This document shows, piece by piece, positions 1 through 7,126 of a stretch of 10,018 nt of DNA. Position numbers and translations under genes: made by a program. The DNA is from an uncultured Bacteroidota bacterium (lineage in GTDB: Bacteria > Bacteroidota > Bacteroidia > Flavobacteriales > Flavobacteriaceae). A model generated the notes under the pieces. That model was given only the letters and a program-made list of their open reading frames with translations. It had not been told where the DNA came from and did not search any database. The stretch lies in the NCBI GenBank assembly GCA_903837025.1, contig CAILTC010000390.1:1-10018 (forward strand), written 5' to 3'. Numbering within the stretch: the first letter of the stretch is position 1; each line of letters starts with the position of its first letter.

Positions 1-1218
1 GCACCCATTCAATTTGAAACAAAACAAATCACAGCAGCTTTCGACGGTTCTTTTTTGATAACCAATGATTATCTTTTTAGTAATTTGAATTCCTGTAAAA
101 TGGAATATAAAGTGATGCAATCAAACCCCAATCTTTTTTATTCGAATGTTGTTCCGGTAGCAATTAGTTCAGGAATAATTGAGATTCCAAGTATAGAACC
201 TAATGAAACTCGCAAAATTCATTTTGATCTTCCGAAGAATTTTTTTGAAGGTGACTTTTTAGAAATAAGCGCACAAGACCAACACGGAAGAGAAATTTAT
301 ACCTGGTCGTGGCCGATTCATAAACCTAACTATTTTGCCGATAAATTTCTTTTAGTTAAAAATACGAATACCAAAGCAACGGCCACTCGCACTGCAAATG
401 AGGTTATACTTAACGGCGGAACTATAAATGTCACTTTCGACACCAATACCGGCGAAATTCTATCGGTGAAAAATGCTTCGACAATTATTCCTTTGACCAA
501 AGGCCCACGAGCAGTGGGAATGAAAGCCAAAGTAAAAGAAGTTCAGCTCTCTCAAGAAGGCGAAAATGCAGTTTGTCTGGTCTTATACGCTGGGGGAATG
601 TATTCGATAAAATGGATCATGCATCCAGATGGAAGATTCAAAATGGAATTAGTAGCTTTGAAAAATGCTGAAAATGCAGGTGATTTTGACGGTGCCTATT
701 TTGAAGATAAAATCAGCGCTTTCGGAATCACATTTAGTTTTCCTGAAAAAGAAGTTACCGGAATAAAATGGTTCGGAAGAGGTCCTTATCATGTTTGGAA
801 AAACAGAATCAAAGGAACAACTTATGGCGTTTGGGAGAAAAATTATAATACTACTATAACTGGCGAAAGTTTTGAGAACCTTATTTATCCTGAATTCAAA
901 GGGTATCACGCTAATTTATTGGGAGCAAATCTAAAAGCGGGGGCTTCCTCCTTCACGGTTTTTAGTGAATCCGAAAATTTATTTTTACGCTTGTTTACAC
1001 CCGATTTACCAAAGAATGGCTTCCCGGGAAGTAATCCACAGCCAACATTTCCAGAAGGAGATATTTCGTTTATGTATGAAATTCCGGCGATGCGTGATTT
1101 CAAACCTTTAGAACAACAAGGGCCACAAAGTCAGCCAACAAATATCCGAATCAAAAAAGGTGATGATGGTATTCAAATGAATCTTTGGTTCGATTTTAGA
1201 GCCTTTACTAGTAATTAA
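1..1218 (+). CDS. GH2 beta-galactosidase-like glycoside hydrolase, C-terminal part (5' end outside window)
   Basis: The frame is open from base 1 to a TAA at 1216-1218 (405 residues), so this is the 3' part of a longer gene. The TTG at 55 is only an internal codon. Residues about 13-30 (AFDGSFLITNDYLFSNLN) match the domain-4 strand of large GH2 beta-galactosidases. From about residue 115 the protein looks like the C-terminal supersandwich (Bgal_small_N) domain, with a GRGPY motif at about 259-263. Known GH2 enzymes of this build are retaining exo-hydrolases, here probably removing beta-galactose from pectin side chains. The catalytic glutamates and any signal peptide lie upstream of the window, so substrate cannot be checked. 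Oddities: the usual RAPTDND segment of the domain is not seen (GPRAVGMKAK stands near its place), and GRGPYHVWKNR replaces the common GxGPxENYxDR. This suggests a divergent subgroup. It is followed after 32 bases by the GH27 gene, probably in one operon. Confidence 0.85.
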   Translation, partial: APIQFETKQITAAFDGSFLITNDYLFSNLNSCKMEYKVMQSNPNLFYSNVVPVAISSGIIEIPSIEPNETRKIHFDLPKNFFEGDFLEISAQDQHGREIYTWSWPIHKPNYFADKFLLVKNTNTKATATRTANEVILNGGTINVTFDTNTGEILSVKNASTIIPLTKGPRAVGMKAKVKEVQLSQEGENAVCLVLYAGGMYSIKWIMHPDGRFKMELVALKNAENAGDFDGAYFEDKISAFGITFSFPEKEVTGIKWFGRGPYHVWKNRIKGTTYGVWEKNYNTTITGESFENLIYPEFKGYHANLLGANLKAGASSFTVFSESENLFLRLFTPDLPKNGFPGSNPQPTFPEGDISFMYEIPAMRDFKPLEQQGPQSQPTNIRIKKGDDGIQMNLWFDFRAFTSN

Positions 1219-1250
1219 GTATTATTCAACAAACAAATTTCAATATTTAT

Positions 1251-2411
1251 ATGATGCTATTTAGACGTTTTTTGATTTGTTCGATAATTATTTTATCGAC
1301 CTTTTCTTTGTCAGCCCAAAAGCGAAATCCACCAATTATGGGTTGGAGCAGTTGGAATCACTTTCGTGTGAATATCAATGAGCAACTCATTAAAGAACAG
1401 GCAGATGCTATGATTTCTTCAGGACTTTATGATGCTGGTTATCGTTTTGTAAACATCGATGATGGCTATTTTGGCGGTAGAGACGCTGATGGAAAAATCT
1501 TTAGCAACAAAATAAAATTCCCTTCTGGCATGAAGTCGTTAGCGGAGTACATACACAGTAAAAAGCTAAAGGCAGGTATTTACACTGATGCAGGTCAAAA
1601 TACATGTGGCTCAATTTATGATAAAGACCTTAATGGAATAGGAGTTGGAATTTACGGGCATGTTGAAGAAGACTGCAACCTTTACTTAAAAGAATGGAAA
1701 TATGATTTTTTAAAAGTGGATTGGTGCGGAGGAGAAAAAATGAAGTTGGATGAAGAAACACAATATGCTAAAGTTATCAATGCAGTAAAAGCAATTGACA
1801 GCAGTATTGTTTTCAATGTTTGCCGATGGAAATTCCCTGGTGAATGGGCGATTAAAAAAGCTGATTCTTGGAGAATATCAGGAGATATTAGGCCTACCTT
1901 TTCGTCAATTCTAAATATTATTGATCTTAATGCCAACTTATATCAATACGCTACAGCAGGTCATTATAATGATATGGATATGCTTCAAGTAGGAAGAGGA
2001 ATGAGTTATGAGGAAGATAAAACACACTTTTCGATGTGGTGTATGCTCAATTCACCATTGCTTGCAGGTAATGATTTAAGACACATGACTAAACAAACAA
2101 TTGAGATATTGACTAACAAAGAAATTATTACTTTAAATCAGAACACCGATTTGTTGCAGGCACAAAGAATTTTTTCAGAAAACAATGTTGAAGTGTGGAT
2201 AAAAACTTCAACAAGTGGAAAAAAAATAGCATTAGTACTATTGAATCGTAATGAAGCCGAAAAAATATTCAAGCTCGATGGACAAAAACTCGGTATAAAC
2301 ACAAAAAGCAAAATTAGAGATTTATGGCTTCACCAAAACTTAGGCAAAATTGGAACTGAGAAAACATTCAAAATACCTAAACACGGAATTGTAGTTCTAA
2401 AAATTGATTAA
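1251..2411 (+). CDS. GH27 alpha-galactosidase (or beta-L-arabinopyranosidase), secreted
   Basis: 386 residues. A signal peptide covers about residues 1-22 (hydrophobic stretch, then SLSA before Gln23). The catalytic (beta/alpha)8 barrel begins with NPPIMGWSSWNHF (26-38), the classic GH27 N-terminus. The Asp pair in NIDDGYF (70-71) fits the substrate-binding aspartates. The nucleophile is probably Asp157 in FLKVDWCGG and the acid/base Asp212 in SWRISGDI. The C-terminal ~85 residues look like the usual small beta-sandwich. Length is typical of the family. GH27 enzymes are retaining and release terminal alpha-galactose. Some members prefer beta-L-arabinopyranose, which has the same stereochemistry, so the pectin setting leaves both options open. 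The start could be either of two adjacent ATGs (1251 or 1254). No clear ribosome binding site is seen, as is common in Bacteroidota. The gene lies 32 bases after the GH2 gene and 88 bases before the esterase. Confidence 0.92.
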   Translation: MMLFRRFLICSIIILSTFSLSAQKRNPPIMGWSSWNHFRVNINEQLIKEQADAMISSGLYDAGYRFVNIDDGYFGGRDADGKIFSNKIKFPSGMKSLAEYIHSKKLKAGIYTDAGQNTCGSIYDKDLNGIGVGIYGHVEEDCNLYLKEWKYDFLKVDWCGGEKMKLDEETQYAKVINAVKAIDSSIVFNVCRWKFPGEWAIKKADSWRISGDIRPTFSSILNIIDLNANLYQYATAGHYNDMDMLQVGRGMSYEEDKTHFSMWCMLNSPLLAGNDLRHMTKQTIEILTNKEIITLNQNTDLLQAQRIFSENNVEVWIKTSTSGKKIALVLLNRNEAEKIFKLDGQKLGINTKSKIRDLWLHQNLGKIGTEKTFKIPKHGIVVLKID

Positions 2412-2449
2412 ACCAAATAATAACAACACTAAAAAAAATACTTTGTCAA

Positions 2450-2463
2450 ACTATTTTAAATCT
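2450..2463 (+). repeat. 14-base direct repeat, copy 1 (GH27-esterase gap)
   Basis: ACTATTTTAAATCT occurs here and again at 4016-4029, each time in the gap before the next gene of the plus-strand group. This copy ends 36 bases before the ATG of the esterase. The rest of the 88-base gap is AT-rich with no clear promoter or terminator. It may be a conserved upstream element or chance in AT-rich DNA. Confidence 0.4.
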
Positions 2464-2499
2464 AAAACCTCAAATAAATAAATTTATAACTTGAAAAAT

Positions 2500-4005
2500 A
2501 TGAAACTTATTAGACTATTTTCTACCTTAAGTTTGGCTTTCCTTTTTTTGAATTTTGCTGTAATGCAAGAAACAAAACCTACTGTTTATACCGTTGGAGA
2601 TTCTACGGTAAAGAATGGAAATGGCAAAGGCGATGGTGGACTTTGGGGCTGGGGCGATTATATTGGTCAGTTTTTAGATATGTCAAAAGTCGCTCTAGAA
2701 AATCATGCTATGGGAGGAACCAGTAGCCGAACTTTTCAGGATAAAGGATTGTGGGAACCAGTTTTCAAAAAACTTAAAAAAGGAGATTATGTACTCATTC
2801 AATTTGGGCATAATGACGATGGCCCTATAAATGATACTATTAGAGCCCGTGGAACGATAAAAGGAATTGGCAAAGAAACTGAAGAAATTGACAATCTCCT
2901 TACGAAGAAACATGAAATTGTACATTCTTACGGCTGGTATATTCGAAAATTAGTGAAAGAGGCAAAGTCCAAAGGAGCTATTCCTGTGATTTGTTCCTCA
3001 ATCCCAAGAAACGATTGGAAGGAAGGAAAAGTACCAAGAAATAATGAGTCTTACGGCCTGTGGGCAAAGCAAATAGCACAACAAGAAAAGGTCACTTTTA
3101 TCGATTTGAATGATAAAATGGCTATGAAAATGGAGCAATTAGGAGAAAATAAAGTAACTGAAACTTATTTTTACAAAAGAGATCATACGCATACTTCGGC
3201 TAAGGGAGCTGTACTTTCGTCTTCGATAATTATCAATGAATTAAAACAAAGTAACAATTCTATAAAAAAATACATTTTAGACAATCCTACAATTCGAATT
3301 CCCGAAAAGAAAAAAGTATTCTTAATTGGCGATTCAACAATGGCCAACAATTCAAACGAAATGGCGATTGGTTGGGGAATGGAATTTCCTAAATATTGTG
3401 ATACCACCAGAGTCGAAATCATAAACAAAGCAAGAGGAGGAAGAAGTAGCCGAACATTCACAAATGAAGGACTTTGGGATGCCGTAAAAAAAGATTTAAA
3501 ACCCGGAAACTATGTATTAATACAATTTGGACATAATGATGCTGGCGCGATTGACAAAGAAAAATTTAGAGGTTCTCTACCCGGAAATGGAACAGAAACG
3601 CAACAAGTAGTTCGAGATAGTTTGTCCGAAACGTTGCATACTTTTGGTTGGTACATGGATAAATTCATTCGAGAAGCTAGAGAAAAAGGTGCTATACCAA
3701 TTGTTTTGAGTCAAACGCCTAGAAACGAATGGCCAAATGAAAAAGTAGAACGTAGAACAGAAACTTATGGAAAATGGTCTAAAGAATCGGCTGAAAAAGG
3801 CGGAGCTTTTTATATTGATTTAAACGAAATTGTTGCCGCAAAATATGAAGTTTTAGGCAAAGAGAAAGTGAAACTATTTTTCCCAAAAGATCACACACAT
3901 ACCGGCATTGATGGTGCAAATCTAAATGCACTTTCGGTAGCGGAAAGCATAAAAGCCATGAAAGATTGCGGCCTAAATGATTTTATTTTGCAGCCTGCAA
4001 AATAA
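2500..4005 (+). CDS. Tandem two-module rhamnogalacturonan acetylesterase (SGNH, CE12-like)
   Basis: 501 residues from the ATG at 2500. The frame can start at a TTG at 2491, but ATG gives a better signal peptide (MKLIRLFSTLSLAFLFLNFA). Two complete SGNH hydrolase modules follow. Module 1 (about 28-250) has GDST with Ser35, the MGGTSSRTF glycine block near 72, GHND with Asn105, and DHTH with Asp228/His231. Module 2 (about 272-498) has GDST with Ser279, RGGRSSRTF near 314, GHND with Asn346, and DHTH with Asp464/His467. Both triads and oxyanion residues are therefore intact. CE12 enzymes (fungal RGAE, Bacillus RhgT/YesT) remove acetyl groups from galacturonate in rhamnogalacturonan I. Known members usually have one module, although some carry two. 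The likely role is periplasmic de-acetylation that lets the neighbouring hydrolases and lyases work. No lipobox is seen. The Met before Gln23 makes the exact cleavage site unclear. The stop codon lies in a perfect hairpin. Confidence 0.93.
   Translation: MKLIRLFSTLSLAFLFLNFAVMQETKPTVYTVGDSTVKNGNGKGDGGLWGWGDYIGQFLDMSKVALENHAMGGTSSRTFQDKGLWEPVFKKLKKGDYVLIQFGHNDDGPINDTIRARGTIKGIGKETEEIDNLLTKKHEIVHSYGWYIRKLVKEAKSKGAIPVICSSIPRNDWKEGKVPRNNESYGLWAKQIAQQEKVTFIDLNDKMAMKMEQLGENKVTETYFYKRDHTHTSAKGAVLSSSIIINELKQSNNSIKKYILDNPTIRIPEKKKVFLIGDSTMANNSNEMAIGWGMEFPKYCDTTRVEIINKARGGRSSRTFTNEGLWDAVKKDLKPGNYVLIQFGHNDAGAIDKEKFRGSLPGNGTETQQVVRDSLSETLHTFGWYMDKFIREAREKGAIPIVLSQTPRNEWPNEKVERRTETYGKWSKESAEKGGAFYIDLNEIVAAKYEVLGKEKVKLFFPKDHTHTGIDGANLNALSVAESIKAMKDCGLNDFILQPAK
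3983..4005 (+). other. Perfect 10-bp hairpin ending on the acetylesterase stop codon
   Basis: TTATTTTGCA (3983-3992) and TGCAAAATAA (3996-4005) form a perfect inverted repeat with a three-base GCC loop. The right arm includes the TAA stop of the tandem esterase gene. No U-run follows directly, so it is not a standard intrinsic terminator. It could be an mRNA-stabilising, processing or partial-termination structure between the esterase and GH43 genes. Function is inferred from position only. Confidence 0.45.
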
Positions 4006-4015
4006 TCGTATAAGC

Positions 4016-4029
4016 ACTATTTTAAATCT
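4016..4029 (+). repeat. 14-base direct repeat, copy 2 (esterase-GH43 gap)
   Basis: Identical to 2450-2463. It ends 41 bases before the GH43 ATG, close to the spacing of copy 1, and starts ten bases after the stop-codon hairpin. No convincing Bacteroidota promoter (TTTG, then TAnnTTTG) overlaps it: the nearest -7-like string, AATCTTTG at 4025-4032, has one mismatch and no TTTG at the right distance. Confidence 0.4.
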
Positions 4030-4070
4030 TTGGTAAATCCACACTCACCCAATTTTAGTTACAATTCCTA

Positions 4071-5711
4071 ATGATATTTAAACAAAAAAATACAGAAAAG
4101 AGATCCAATAATTTCAAAATTAACATATTGGTTTTGCTGGCTTTTACGATTGTCGAAAGCAAACTTTATACCGCAAATGCACAAACACTTAACATCAAAA
4201 ATGATGTTTTTTGGAATACTAAAAATGGACTCCCCATAAACAGTCAAGGAGGTGGAATATTCAAGTTTAACGATCCAATTACAGGAAAAAAGACCTATTA
4301 TTGGTACGGTGTTCACTACAAGGAAGCCGATATTTATCGCAACAATCCGTCGGTAACACTGGAAGGAGACACATTCGAATCGGTGACCTGTTATAGTTCT
4401 ACCAATTTAGTAAACTGGACTTTCGAGGCTGATGTACTAACCAAAGAAGAATTAAAAAAGCAAGATGGTGAACATAAAACATGGGTTGGACGATTAGGTG
4501 TGGCCTATATTCCAGAAATAAAAAAATATGCTATGTTTGTTCAGCATGGCAGTGAAGTTCTTATTACCACATCGGATACGCCTAGCGGACAGTTTAGCTA
4601 TCATCAGCAAATAAGTATGAAGGAGATGATTGGAACAACTAATACGGGAGATCAAACGGTGTTTACCGATGAAGACAGTGGGAAATCCTATCTTATTTAT
4701 AGCTATGGTCAAGGAAGAAACAAAATCTATGTTTCGGAGATAGGCATGAAAAATGGAAAAGTAGATTTGCTAGATTGCAAGGAGGTTTTTCGGGGGCAAA
4801 GTCGTGAAGGAAACTGTATGTTCAAGTATAAAAACAAGTATTATTTATGTGCCTCAAATATATATGGCTGGGATTCTTCTTTGGCGTATTATCTTGTTTC
4901 AGATAACATTAGAGGACCTTTTATAGCCAATAATGATATGTTAGTAATTAACGGATGTTCTGATGACTACGCACATGTAACCCAAACCGGATTTTTTGTT
5001 ACATTGAAAGGTAGCAAACAGGAAACTGTTGTTTATTGTGGCGATCGCTGGGCTAATTTAGCCGGGAACGGATTAGGATATAACCAATGGTTTCCGCTTT
5101 CTTTCGAGGAACATACCCCCTATTTTAATTCGCTTGGTTCTTGGAATCTGGATACCAAAACTGGTGAATGGAATGTAGCCACAGATAATAATTATGTAAA
5201 GAATGGTAGCTTTGAAGCTGACCGAAGAAACGTGCCTAATCCCGTAAAGCCCGTACAATTACAATTAACAGGTTGGAAAACTAAAGTTATTGAAGGAAAT
5301 GAAATGAGTTTTGACACGATAACGTCTCCTTATTTAAACCATAATAATAGTGAAAACGACCGAAAAATTGTCATCGGTGAAAAAAGTCTTGCTTTAAGCG
5401 ATAAAGTAAATTTTAAGCGCGAAGTATCCCAAACAATTTCGTCTTCTCCTTTTGTAAAGCTCGAAAACAGAAATTATATATTAACCGCCAAGGTTAAGAA
5501 TAATGGCAAATTTTCCAAACTTGAAATGTATGCTACTAGCAACGGCAAAACACTGAAGTATAATATAACCGAAGAAAATACAACTTGGAAAACGATTCAA
5601 ATTGAAAATATAAAAATCGAAAATAACACCGTAGAAATTGGTTTTCTAGCAGATGGAGTCGCTAAAGCCTTTTGTTATGTAGATGATGTTTCTCTTGTGA
5701 AAAACCCATAA
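4071..5711 (+). CDS. GH43-type beta-propeller glycoside hydrolase with C-terminal carbohydrate-binding-like domain, secreted
   Basis: 546 residues. A charged N-region of about 17 residues and a hydrophobic core end at TANA-Gln38, the likely signal peptidase site. Residues about 40-370 look like a GH43 five-bladed propeller. Signs are GGGIFKF...YYWYGVHY (60-83), which recalls the HGGG...YYWYGE opening of galactanase-type GH43 enzymes, TGDQTVFTDEDSGKSYLIYS with Asp194 as candidate pKa modulator, and REGNCMFKYKNKYYLCAS with Glu246 as candidate general acid. The catalytic base is not obvious: Ser58-Gln59 stand where the related proteins have Ala-His. From 373 (NNYVKNGSFEADR) to the end, a jelly-roll-like domain resembles CBM4/9-type beta-sandwich modules. 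Exo-beta-1,3-galactanase or arabinofuranosidase activity on pectin side chains is plausible but not shown. It is the last gene of the plus-strand group, 65 bases after the esterase, and ends in the convergent terminator. Confidence 0.78.
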   Translation: MIFKQKNTEKRSNNFKINILVLLAFTIVESKLYTANAQTLNIKNDVFWNTKNGLPINSQGGGIFKFNDPITGKKTYYWYGVHYKEADIYRNNPSVTLEGDTFESVTCYSSTNLVNWTFEADVLTKEELKKQDGEHKTWVGRLGVAYIPEIKKYAMFVQHGSEVLITTSDTPSGQFSYHQQISMKEMIGTTNTGDQTVFTDEDSGKSYLIYSYGQGRNKIYVSEIGMKNGKVDLLDCKEVFRGQSREGNCMFKYKNKYYLCASNIYGWDSSLAYYLVSDNIRGPFIANNDMLVINGCSDDYAHVTQTGFFVTLKGSKQETVVYCGDRWANLAGNGLGYNQWFPLSFEEHTPYFNSLGSWNLDTKTGEWNVATDNNYVKNGSFEADRRNVPNPVKPVQLQLTGWKTKVIEGNEMSFDTITSPYLNHNNSENDRKIVIGEKSLALSDKVNFKREVSQTISSSPFVKLENRNYILTAKVKNNGKFSKLEMYATSNGKTLKYNITEENTTWKTIQIENIKIENNTVEIGFLADGVAKAFCYVDDVSLVKNP

Positions 5712-5717
5712 AAAAAA

Positions 5718-5759
5718 ATAAAATTCTTGCAAGTTCAATTCAACTTACAGGAATTTTAT
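5718..5759. terminator. Bidirectional intrinsic terminator between convergent operons
   Basis: A hairpin fills the 57-base gap between the GH43 stop and the GH28 stop. ATAAAATTC (5718-5726) pairs with GAATTTTAT (5751-5759). TTG/CAG adds three pairs (one a wobble), then a C/A mismatch, then AAGTT (5731-5735) pairs with AACTT (5742-5746) around a six-base loop. On the minus strand the stem is followed directly by an eight- to nine-U run (the A-tract at 5710-5718), a good intrinsic terminator for the GH28 operon. On the plus strand the U-rich part lies within the 3' arm, so termination there may be weaker. Confidence 0.72.
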
Positions 5760-5768
5760 AATTAAATA

Positions 5769-7097
5769 TTAGTCTACTTTAACTTTGTTCACAATAACAT
5801 TTTTCAGGATAAAACCGTCGATGATGCTTTTATCAATGTCACTTTTTGTGGATTCAATGTTCAAATTTTCGAAAATAAAATTCGACAAATGAACAGTAGC
5901 ACTTTTTTCAACTCCAAAAAAAGTTTCGCATTTAAGGTCAATATTCTTTAAGGTAACATTATCTACAGAGGAGGATGGCATATCTGTTCGGCCTTTTAAA
6001 TCAAAAAATTGTTTCCATCCCAAAACTACGATACCGCTTTTGGTTTTTCCTTTGATGTTTTCAACTCTAATAAACTCGTATTTCTGCGGTGTATCGGGTC
6101 TCATTTTAAGGTGTAATAATATTGATGGTCCGTCAACTACGCAATTACGCATCAAAATATTTTTGTTATGAATGGCTTCGCTTCCGTTTGTTAATGCCGA
6201 ATGACAGAATCCAAATTGGCAGTCTTCAACAATAATATTTTCATTTGGACCATTATTTTTGTCTTGATCTGCATACGGCCCTTTGCCTCCTTTTAGTGCT
6301 ATGGCATCATCGTTTACCGACATAGTGCAGCCTTTTATCAGTACATTAGTGCAAATATCAAGGTCAATAGCATCGGTACTTGGAGCGTCTCCTTTTTGGT
6401 GTGGAGAGCAGATATAAGCATCCAATATTTTTATATTATTACATTTATAAAAATGATTAGTCCAAAAACCAGAATTAATGAATTTTACATCTTGAAACTG
6501 CACATTATTCGAGTTCCAAATAAATACTAATCTAGGTCTTGAAACTTCAAGATTCGTACATTTTGGATTTATTTTTCTTCTTGCCCAAAAAGATTTCCAA
6601 TACTTTTTACCATTTCCGCTGATGGTTCCTTTTCCTGAAATAGAAAAATTATCAACACCATAAGCGTTAACCAAAGCAGGAAAATAATCCAGATTTTGAC
6701 CTTCCATTCTCGAAGCTCTAATTGGATAATCCGAAATAGTATCAGAACCTTTTAAAGTCGCTTTTTCAGAAATATATAAACTTGTTTTTGGTTTAAAAAA
6801 TAAGGCTCCACTCAAAAAAATACCTTTTGGAATTATAATTACTCCGCCTCCATTTGCTGATGCTTTGTCAATAACTTTCTGTATAGCAATAGTTTGAACT
6901 TTAGAACTATCCTTTTTGACACCATAATCCGTAATCGTATATTTTTTGCCCAAATCTTTTAATTCGATTTTTTTGAAATTAGTAAACCAATTTGGAATTA
7001 CAGTTCCATCAGGAAATAAATCTTTATTACTTTCCTGCGAATAGGCGATTTGATAAAATCCTAAAAGGCAAATTAACAATCTAAAAATGTTCTTCAT
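5769..7097 (-). CDS. GH28 polygalacturonase/rhamnogalacturonan hydrolase-like enzyme, secreted
   Basis: 442 residues. The signal peptide ends at about AYS-Gln21. The fold should be a right-handed beta-helix: KYTITDYGVKKDSSKVQTIAI (52-72) is the usual N-terminal start of GH28, followed by the ANGGGVIIIPKGIFLSGALFFK block (81-102). Catalytic region: STDAIDLD (240-247) matches the NTDGID motif with Asp242, and VNDDAIALKGG (261-271) gives the Asp263-Asp264 pair. His299 in FCHSALTNGSE replaces the usual GHGxxxGSE, and LHLKMR (328-333) replaces the RIK motif. The three aspartates and the His are kept but the neighbouring glycines are not. This suggests a substrate other than plain homogalacturonan, perhaps an exo-acting enzyme or one acting on rhamnogalacturonan. 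GH28 enzymes are inverting hydrolases of alpha-galacturonosyl or rhamnosyl bonds. It is the last gene of the minus-strand group, 29 bases after the PL22 gene, and its TAA lies just after the shared terminator hairpin. Confidence 0.9.
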   Translation of the reverse strand: MKNIFRLLICLLGFYQIAYSQESNKDLFPDGTVIPNWFTNFKKIELKDLGKKYTITDYGVKKDSSKVQTIAIQKVIDKASANGGGVIIIPKGIFLSGALFFKPKTSLYISEKATLKGSDTISDYPIRASRMEGQNLDYFPALVNAYGVDNFSISGKGTISGNGKKYWKSFWARRKINPKCTNLEVSRPRLVFIWNSNNVQFQDVKFINSGFWTNHFYKCNNIKILDAYICSPHQKGDAPSTDAIDLDICTNVLIKGCTMSVNDDAIALKGGKGPYADQDKNNGPNENIIVEDCQFGFCHSALTNGSEAIHNKNILMRNCVVDGPSILLHLKMRPDTPQKYEFIRVENIKGKTKSGIVVLGWKQFFDLKGRTDMPSSSVDNVTLKNIDLKCETFFGVEKSATVHLSNFIFENLNIESTKSDIDKSIIDGFILKNVIVNKVKVD

Positions 7098-7126
7098 TGG
7101 GGTCTTATTTATTATTTTAAATAATT

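Noticed and set aside
55..57. TTG as start codon of the GH2 gene
   Set aside because: The frame is open to base 1 and the residues before it (AFDGSF) belong to the conserved GH2 domain, so the gene simply begins outside the window.
2491..2493. TTG as start codon of the tandem esterase
   Set aside because: An ATG nine bases later gives a normal Lys-then-hydrophobic signal peptide.
2412..2499. Possible Bacteroidota promoter before the esterase gene
   Set aside because: A TTTG occurs near 2442, but no TAnnTTTG follows at the right distance.
4068..4316. Minus-strand open frame over the GH43 start
   Set aside because: It lies antisense to the signal peptide and first propeller blade of the GH43 gene and shows no family features.
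7111..7125. AT-only near-palindrome ATTATTT-T-AAATAAT between the PL22 and GH28 genes
   Set aside because: A stem of only A-T pairs with a one-base centre is expected by chance in such AT-rich DNA; not called as an operator or terminator.
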